A stretch of DNA of 64,000 nt from assembly GCA_036971475.1 (NCBI GenBank), contig JBAIZL010000002.1, positions 168,137,024-168,201,023 on the forward strand, read 5' to 3'. The notes beneath the pieces are model-generated. The model had not been told where the DNA came from. It did no database searches and worked only from the letters and a program-made list of their open reading frames with translations. Numbering within the stretch: the stretch's first letter is position 1; each line of letters begins with the position of its first letter. Both the position numbers and the translations under genes were made by a program. Shown piece after piece: positions 57,391-64,000 of the stretch. Origin of the DNA: Prosapia bicincta. Lineage: Eukaryota > Arthropoda > Insecta > Hemiptera > Cercopidae.

Positions 57391-57566
57391 AACAAAAGTC
57401 AAAATACAAATACAAGAATTATATTTGAATTTACAATTAAAAGCTTTTCGTTGGCTAACAGTACCAACATCATCAGGAATATTAAACAAATAAAAATTAA
57501 CATATGTCATTGTAATTGTAAATTCAAATATAATTCTTGTATTTGTATTTTGACTTTTGTTCTTTA
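57387..57566. repeat. foldback palindrome carrying a hammerhead in its loop
   Basis: Arms of about 50 bp (AAAGAACAAAAGTCAAAATAC ... TTGAATTTACAATT and its complement) enclose about 75 bp that contain a PLE hammerhead (57436-57480). The arms match the empty foldback at 52041-52138. The right flank TATTAATACACAAGAAAACA is also shared. Confidence 0.82.
57436..57480 (-). ncRNA. hammerhead ribozyme motif inside a foldback
   Basis: Minus strand: CUGAUGA, stem II GUUGG/CCAAC with a 9-nt loop, GAAA, stem III AAGCUU and a U at the cleavage position. These are identical in design to the motifs in PLE copies A and B. Stem I is weaker here (a mismatch next to the core), so activity is less likely. No RT or GIY-YIG sequence is attached, so the ribozyme exists as a separate short unit. 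Confidence 0.65.
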
Positions 57567-57592
57567 TTAATACACAAGAAAACATATTGCGA

Positions 57593-57593
<1 letters not shown>

Positions 57594-57650
<57 letters not shown>
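57594..57650 (+). repeat. (TA)n microsatellite
   Basis: About 57 bp of TA. Confidence 0.95.
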
Positions 57651-57657
<7 letters not shown>

Positions 57658-57738
57658 ATATGGTGATATGTTTTCTTGTAATATAATTAATAAATTAAAA
57701 ATATTTCAAAAAAACAATACTTTTAATGAATATATTTA

Positions 57739-57783
57739 TTCAAAGCTCTTCGCCGATAAAATAGTACCAGCACCTTCAGGAAA
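57739..57783 (-). ncRNA. degenerate hammerhead relic, left end of PLE C
   Basis: CUGAAGG (last core A changed) ... AUCGGC GAAGAGCUUUG: stem II GCUGGU/AUCGGC can pair with wobbles, but both core strands are mutated. Confidence 0.5.
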
Positions 57784-57875
57784 ATAACTATCAAATAAAA
57801 TATTTTTACAAAATTAAATCATATGTGCTACAAACGACCATATGTTTATAAGCATGCACTTTATGTAATTTTATC

Positions 57876-58810
57876 TATATTATAAATGACCTTATATATA
57901 GTTTGGTGCCTTGATCTCACTTGAATTTGTTCATCAATTAATTTGTCTTTAACTTTATGCTTATAAATTTCCAATGTTTCAAATATATTCATTTTTAATC
58001 CTTTATTTAATTCTTTTATTAATTTCATATTTTCTATTTCCGGAAATTCGTGTCCATTAATAATACAATGCCTAGCTAAATTTGATTTGTATATGTTTCG
58101 TTAGATATAAGTGTTTAAATGTTCTCTCAATCTTTCTTGTAATTTCTTTTTTGTTTGTCCTACATATAATTTATTACAAGTTTGACATTCTATATTATAT
58201 ACTCCATTTCTTTCGTGCATATTATTTTGATTTTTGTTATTGTTTATTAAATTTTTAATATTATTATCAGTTTTATATGTAATTTGTAAATTTGGTTCTT
58301 TAAATAATCTTGTAATTTTATTTATTTCGTTACCAGTGAATGTAAAAGTTGTCCAAATATATTCTCTCTTATTAAGTACAAAGTTATTTTCGAGTTTCTG
58401 TTTTCTTATTATGTTATTATTTAATTTATCTATAGTTTTTCTTTAATATCCATTTTCTAAACCAATTTGATATACTATATTTTTCTCTTTTATTTGATCA
58501 TTTAAGTTCATTGGTATTTTGTGCATTCTATGTAGTAAATTATAAAGTGCTGCAATTTTTTGGTTGTATGGATGATTTGAATAATTGGGTATTATTTGAT
58601 TTGTCTGCGTTGGTTTTCTATATATATTATATTCAAATGATTCATTATTTCTAGTAATTGTAATATCTAAATAATTTAGTTTATTGTTTGATTCAAATTC
58701 ATGAGCAACTTTTATATTTTCGTGTAAATTATTTTATACATTTTAATATTTTGTCAATATTTAAACCATTATTATTTGCTATGTATAATCCATCATCTAC
58801 ATATCTACAT
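57876..58810 (-). pseudogene. PLE copy C reverse transcriptase/GIY-YIG pseudogene
   Basis: Minus strand. YVDDGLYIANNN (about 58765-58805) starts the surviving RT part, followed in shifting frames by NLDITI-like and SFEYNIYRKPTQTNQIIPN, then SNHPYNQKIAALYNLLHRMH. The nuclease reads MHERNGVYNIECQTC, NKLYVGQTKKKLQERLREHL, one stop, and SNLARHCIINGHEFPEIEN. Frameshifts in the RT and the in-frame stop before RNIYKSNL make it inactive. Against copy A the nuclease is perhaps 60-65% identical by eye. Confidence 0.8.
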
Positions 58811-58929
58811 ATTTATAAGGTGATTGATGTTATAGAAAAAATTACATAAAGTGCATACTTATAAACATATGGTCGTTTGTAGCACATATGATTTAATTTT
58901 GTAAAAATATTTTATTAGGTAATTATTTT

Positions 58930-58974
58930 CATGAAGATGCTGGTACTATTTTATTGGCGAAAAGCTTTGAATAA
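58930..58974 (+). ncRNA. degenerate hammerhead relic, right end of PLE C
   Basis: AUGAAGA replaces CUGAAGA (the invariant first C is lost). Stem II GCUGGU/AUUGGC, GAAA and stem III AAGCUU are kept. The inverted partner is at 57739. Confidence 0.55.
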
Positions 58975-59055
58975 ATATATTCATTAAAGGTATTCTTGTT
59001 TTTGAAATATTTTATTTTATTAACTATATTACAAGAAAATATATCACCATATTTA

Positions 59056-59207
<152 letters not shown>

Positions 59208-59279
59208 GAGTGTGAACGAATAGAAGCTATTGACTAATAAATAATATTATGCTATTATTGATTATTTGAGCATTCGAGA

Positions 59280-59440
59280 TAATCATTGAACAAATAACAA
59301 GCCGGTTGAATATCGACGTTTCGGCAACTGATTTTAGTCAATGTTTTCGGACTTGATAAGAGCAACAAATCAGTTTCCAAAGCACCGTACTAAATAAATA
59401 ACCATTTGTAATAACCGGCTTGTTATTTGTTAATTAACAT
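59280..59440 (-). repeat. inverted repeat with a third type of hammerhead relic
   Basis: AATAACAAGCCGGTT (59293) and AACCGGCTTGTTATT (about 59416) are inverted. Between them the minus strand reads CCGAAAA ... UCAGUUGCCGAAACGUCG. The 3' part GAAAC with GUC is the classic hammerhead 3' half with palindromic ACGU as stem III, while the CUGANGA box is mutated. It probably marks another PLE family. Confidence 0.4.
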
Positions 59441-59990
59441 TATGGCTTTATGAGCCTTATGTCTTTTTGCGATAGTATTTTACAATATATTGTTTAGCGA
59501 AATCTAATCAATAAAAGTTCATATAAGATTTTGTTAGACTGTTGCCTCTTTAATAATGACACAAATAATTTTAAAAGTATTTCTTGCGCTATAAATTTGT
59601 CTGAATTTAGTAATTACGAAAGCCACTTTATATTGACGCCACCGCAATACTGTATAAGTTTCATTGACTCAAGGGAAGCGCCGGCAAGATTTCCCAAGAT
59701 GTGTTTGTCGTGCAAACATTGATGTTTCATTAAGTGCTTACCCTTATCAGAGACTTGGAGTTGACATAACCTAAACCCCGCCACCATCGCAATTTACAAC
59801 CCCTATCTCCAACTCGTTGCCGTTACGAACATGCATTAATGTCATGCCTCTCTTACTATTGAAATAATGCTCCTTCGCACAAATGTTCTGAAAAAGTAGT
59901 ATTAAAAATATCAAATTCCTATCTGGGTCGACAACGAAAAGTTTTATTTGGGTTACTTGTTAATGAATAATATAAATAAAATGGGAAAAC
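59441..59990. other. unique DNA with an unassigned frame
   Basis: A 63-codon plus frame (59531-59722) is slightly GC-richer than its flanks but unrecognised. Confidence 0.3.
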
Positions 59991-59994
59991 CTAC

Positions 59995-60320
59995 ACATTA
60001 AAACAGCTGTTCTACCACATAACCTATAACAAAAAAATTGCTTTTATATGAACCCATATCACTTATTAAGCCAAATGAGATGGAGTATCTATACTGCGTA
60101 CCTTGTCCCATTTGTAATGAGATTTACATACATAAACTAAAATTAATTAATTAAATAGTATTATAAAATTCATGTTTGAAAAAACTGTATTAACATCAAG
60201 CATCATCCACGACAGGTTTAAAAATGATGTATTTGACCATGAGTTGATGAATAAAAATGATTCTATTACGATTGAAATTTTGAACAAGTTATAATATGGA
60301 GAGTGTGTTATAATAGAGGA
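59995..60320 (+). repeat. dispersed repeat R1, near full length
   Basis: The best complete copy, from ACATTAAAACAGCTGTTCTACC through GCCAAATGAGATGGAGTATC, AAAACTGTATTAACATCAAGC, TTGATGAATAAAAATGATTC to GGAGAGTGTG. No tRNA-like promoter or open frame was recognised, so its class (MITE or SINE) is undetermined. Confidence 0.68.
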
Positions 60321-60639
60321 AATTGAAGAGGTGTAATCTCAACTAAGAACGGATTCAACTTTCACTACACGTGTAACTGTCTTTCCACATCATTACATAA
60401 CTTACACTCTAATTTGGTCAAATACTGCTCGCCCTTAAGCACTTTTATCATAAAATACACTTATATTATTATCCGTATTTATTGATATTATAAATTTACA
60501 AAATTAAAAATGGAACATTTAACGTTATAGGGAACGTTAAAGAGTGACCCAGATGGGTTTTACGTACTGCAATTTACGATCTTTATTACATATGAATATT
60601 ATTTTCGTACGATAGTTTAGCCGACCTTTTCAAAGCTGT

Positions 60640-61510
60640 GGCTTTACATTTAGTCCATTTTCGTAGCCCAAAGCTTTGCCTATAATTTTAGTCCATATTC
60701 GTAACCCAAATCTGTGCCTATACTTTTAGTCCATTTTCGTAGCCCAAAGCTATGCCTATACATTCAGTCCATTTTCGTAGCCCAAAGCTGTGTCTATACT
60801 TTTAGTCCATTTTCGTAGCCCAAATCTGTGTCTATACTTTTGGTCCATTTTTGTAGCCCACATCTTTGACTATAATTTTAGCCCATTTTCGTAGCCCAAA
60901 GCTATGCCTATACATTTAGTCCATTTTCGTAGCCCAAAGCTGTGTCTATACTTTTAGTCCATTTTCGTAGCCCAAAGCTATGCCTATACATTTAAACCAT
61001 TTTCGTAGCCCAAAGCTATGCCTATACATTTAGTCCATTTTCGTAGCCTAAAGCTGTGTCTGTACTTTTAGTCCATTTTCGTAGCCTAAAGCTGTGTCTA
61101 TACTTTTAGTCCATTTTCGTAGTCCAAAGCTGTGTCTATACTTTTAGTCCATTTTCGTAGTCCAAATCTATGCCTATACATTTAGTCCATTTTCGTAGCC
61201 CACATCTATGCCTATACATTTAGTCTATTTTCGTAGCCCAAATCTATGCCTATACATTTAGTCCATTCAAGTAGCCCAAAGCTGTGTCTATACTTTTAGT
61301 CCATTTTCGTAGCCCAAAGCTAAGCCTATACATTTAGTCCATTTTTGTAGCCTAAAGCTGTGTCGGTACTTTTAGTCCATTTTCGTGGCACAAAGCTGTG
61401 CCTGTCCATTTAGTCCATTTTCGGAGTCCAAAGCTGTGCCTATACTTTTAGTAAATTTTCGTAGCCCAAAGCTGTGCCTGTACATTTAGTCCATTTTATT
61501 AGCCCGAAGC
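60640..61510 (+). repeat. 38-bp minisatellite, about 23 units
   Basis: Unit AGTCCATTTTCGTAGCCCAA followed by AGCTGTGCCTATACTTTT, strictly 38 bp with point differences (AAGCT(A/G)TG, ACATTT/ACTTTT). No hammerhead core or frame runs through it. Confidence 0.93.
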
Positions 61511-61730
61511 TTTGCCCAAACGTTCCATTATGCTTTCAGTATCATAAATTTTACGGTCGCCAAGAACAACCTTATATAAAAAGCCCTTCTCGCTTACAGT
61601 AAAACAAATTTGGAGCGAAAATGAGTAATATGACACAACAATTCTACTCCTGTTGTTAAAAGTATAAAAAGAAATTATCCTTATAAATACTTTTTTCCCT
61701 CTATCTCTTTCTTTCTCTCTAAATATATAT

Positions 61731-61782
61731 ATGTATGTGTATGTGTGTGTGTGTGAGTGTGTGGCTCTGTGTTTGTGTGTAT
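61731..61782 (+). repeat. (GT)n microsatellite
   Basis: Imperfect GT with AT, AG and CTC interruptions. Confidence 0.9.
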
Positions 61783-62042
61783 AGAAATTTTATATTTTTT
61801 AGATATTCTATCAATCAGTTGACAAACAAGAATCTACTTACTTGAGAGGCTATAAGACCCTCGCCAGGCACATTGCTAGCATTAGAAAGTCCTTGATTAT
61901 GTTAGAACTACAACTTTTTGAAATATTTATTACGTTTATATATCAACTTTAGTACAACATAATGTGAACTTGGATATTTTAAAATGTAAGGAACAGCGAA
62001 TTGTATATACATGTATATACATCACTTATGCATTACTATACT

Positions 62043-62045
<3 letters not shown>

Positions 62046-62101
<56 letters not shown>
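62046..62101 (+). repeat. (TA)n microsatellite
   Basis: About 56 bp of TA directly followed by a PLE end. Confidence 0.95.
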
Positions 62102-62104
<3 letters not shown>

Positions 62105-62260
62105 AATTAAAAATATTTCATAAATAAGAATACTTATAATGAATATATTTATTCAAAGCTTTTCGCCGATAAAATAGTATCACCATCTTCAGGAAAATAA
62201 TTATCTAATAAAATACTTTATGCTGATACTATGTTATCGGCAAAAAATAAATAAGCAATA
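62102..62260 (-). mobile_element. PLE end fragment (subfamily of copy C)
   Basis: AAATTAAAAATATTTCATAAATAAG, AATGAATATATTTATTCAAAGC and the hammerhead match the left end of PLE C. From about 62215 a truncated inverted piece of the same block follows (TGCTGATACTATGTTATCGGC). No RT or nuclease sequence is attached. Confidence 0.6.
62149..62196 (-). ncRNA. hammerhead ribozyme motif with intact core
   Basis: Minus strand: CUGAAGA and GAAA intact, stem III AAGCUU, stem I GAA/UUC. Stem II GGUGAU/AUCGGC has one G-G mismatch and one wobble. It is the best-preserved hammerhead of the copy C subfamily. Confidence 0.6.
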
Positions 62261-63150
62261 GCACGCAATCTATATAATACTACAATAGCAATAGCACGCA
62301 ATCTACGAGTATATAATTCTATAGGCATAGCTTTACAAAAGGCAGCATTTAGACTGCTTTCAGTGGCAGAGATTTCAAGAATATTTAAAATGGTATCAAG
62401 CCCACAGTTTACTGCGTCAAATTACTGAAACTAAATCTGATATTCAATTATTTATGAAAACCAAGTTCTGAAATAATAATCTCTTTATCTTTACAAAGTA
62501 TAATAAAAACGTACTGAAAGCAAAACAAAAAGTTAAATACATTCAAAATTTAATAAAACCTCCAAAGAATATTAAGTTATCTCTATAGTAGTGTTATTGT
62601 AAGGTTATTCTCTGCTAATTTAAAGTGTTAAACATGTAAACATTAATAACTTTGCTGTAGAAGTGGTTTCCTAACCGAGCTGGGCACTTTATTACAAAAC
62701 TTTCTTGGTACGTCATTTATTACAATGAGAAAAGTTTCCTAAGGCTAAAGTATTACAATAAAAGGGGAGAAGGCTAAAGTTGTATTCTTGTATTTATTAT
62801 TATAATTGCTGTAGTAAAATATTTGTTTACAGTTCTATTACAATATTATTATACTTTATTAAATATTTAATGTTAGGTTTCATATTCAATACCAAGAACA
62901 TAGTGACACAATGTATTACCATAAACATCTTTCCAAAATCTCTTCCATCACAAAAATAGTAAAACAATTATTATTAAAAATTAGTAATAAACATAGAAAT
63001 TAGTTCAACTACTAATAGTACAGGCTACCTAAGATTAAACAGTTTCGTACATTTCCATGACCATATCAACATAATCAGAAGGTCTTAATTCAAAATTACA
63101 ATCTTGAATACAATAATTTACAAACTAGGCTGACATGGTAGATTGTAATT
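62261..63150. other. unique AT-rich DNA
   Basis: AATAGCACGCAATCTA is repeated twice near 62260-62305. No gene is supported. Confidence 0.35.
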
Positions 63151-63154
63151 ATGT

Positions 63155-63525
63155 AATAGGACCCTCTGTTAAATATGATATTGCCATCGAAATGTACATA
63201 GGTTTACCCTAAGTAGCTTGCTATATTAGTTATTTTATTATTTCTTTGTAGCATTCAGGTTTGTCAATATTTTTATCGTTTCGCTTATTTGTAATTTCCA
63301 TCCTGTATCTACGTACGTACGGATAAATGGATAATTCTATTGTTTTGTAAAAATAAGTACATTTTGATGACCTTGTCATCATCATTCGAGGGTCCTTCTA
63401 CAAAAAAATACAATCTATTATAGAATAGTTAACCTAGGTCAGTCTAGTTCGTAAATTATTGTATTCTAATTTGTAATAGAACCCTCGGATGATGATGCAA
63501 TAGTCATCGAAGAGTACATGAGGGT
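63155..63525. repeat. three copies of a fourth hammerhead-like motif
   Basis: At 63157-63210 (+), 63350-63398 (-) and 63477-63525 (+), an ACCCTC block is followed by GATGATGAT(G), a loop, then TCATCGAAATGTACAT or variants. In the third copy ACCCUC can pair with GAGGGU to form stem I, GAUG with CAUC forms stem II, and the CUGAUGA box has a single change (CGGAUGA). In the second, stem II GAUGAC/GUCAUC is perfect but the core is mutated. UGUACA would be the palindromic stem III. All are relics. Confidence 0.42.
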
Positions 63526-63727
63526 TTCATCTTAGAAAAATTCTAATATTAGCAATTTATATTATTTTTGTGGTATTGGAGTTTTTGCCCTAATGGTTGG
63601 GCAATTATTTCTCTTTATGTTGGCACTACTTTCAAACCTCTGCTGTATTCTAGAAACTGAAGAATGTATGCAATTACAAAAATAACATTCCTCAAGCCGT
63701 TACGACAGACGTGAAACTAATATTCAG

Positions 63728-64000
63728 AGATCCTGCATATACAAATTTAATACAAAAATATCTATGAACAATGTTATATGGACAACAGTTATAAAAATTG
63801 ATTTGTTGGAGCTACGAGAATACAACGGTTTTAAGAAGGGAAATGAGGTAAAACGTGAAGTATTTGCAAGTATGAGTATGGCACAAAGATATAAGGTTTC
63901 TGACATTAAGGAGCTGGACAAGATCAGAATAAAACATTCGCAGAAATTAGTTAGTGAAGGAAAGGTTAGGAGTGAAACGAAGACTGTTGGAAAAAAGCTT
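63728..64000 (+). CDS. open coding region running off the window, unidentified
   Basis: After an acceptor-like AACTAATATTCAG, 91 codons are open to the end of the window. The first ATG lies 13 codons in. The sequence (WTTVIKIDLLELREYNGFKK, then GNEVKREVFASMSMAQRYKV, then SDIKELDKIRIKHSQKLV) is rich in Lys/Glu with ordinary residue balance, and is far longer than expected by chance in AT-rich DNA. The complementary strand is also open for 65 codons (63724-63921), which looks like a shadow. No domain is recognised. It may be an exon of a host gene or the start of a transposon frame; the part beyond 64000 would decide. Confidence 0.42.

Noticed and set aside
60640..61510. Regular 38-bp repeats resembling a CRISPR array
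   Set aside because: The repeats are contiguous with no unique spacers, and the genome is eukaryotic.

Overview
This is eukaryotic, strongly AT-rich, gene-poor and repeat-dense DNA, most likely from an arthropod (probably an insect). The reasons are GT-AG splice signals, long (TA)n, (CA)n and (GT)n microsatellites, several satellite families, and this mix of transposons: Penelope-like elements (PLEs) with a GIY-YIG endonuclease, a Ty3/Gypsy element of the 17.6/297/gypsy type, RTE- and R1/Jockey-type LINE ends, Tigger/pogo and a piggyBac relic. There are no bacterial operons. The species cannot be told from the sequence. Coordinates of degenerate repeats are approximate because they were read by eye.

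Layout. 1-8230: a cluster of about 14 hairpin-forming units of about 125 bp, each separated by (TA)n, holding two near-identical PLE copies (about 372-1654 and 2632-3925) and a 5'-truncated Gypsy element with its 3' LTR (4084-7283). 8227-19268: a candidate 11-kb palindromic element, with short terminal inverted repeats, two arrays of one 141-bp satellite in opposite orientation (8650-11340 and 17150-18810), and an interior with a piggyBac relic, a Tigger end and an inverted pair of unidentified coding relics. 19269-33200: mostly unique AT-rich DNA with microsatellites, retroposon tails, a ~170-bp tandem array and a probable LTR. 33227-35056 and 38174-40018: a 1.8-kb direct duplication carrying a 33-bp minisatellite that encodes an 11-residue repeat. 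40400-42440: a Tigger-like element and a 158-bp satellite. 48172-48472: a solo LTR of the Gypsy family. 57000-59200: foldback palindromes and a third PLE with inverted ends. 60640-61510: a 38-bp minisatellite. 63728-64000: an open frame running off the window.

Two signals stand out. First, the PLEs and scattered relics carry type I hammerhead ribozyme motifs; at least three (445-489, 2706-2750, 57436-57480) keep the conserved core, with a tiny self-complementary stem III. Second, small GC-richer islands with splice sites and compatible phases on the minus strand (51656-51736, 45071-45184, 24768-24879, 19646-19708, perhaps 37968-38024) can be chained into one host gene whose introns hold most of the repeats. 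The encoded protein is not recognised.
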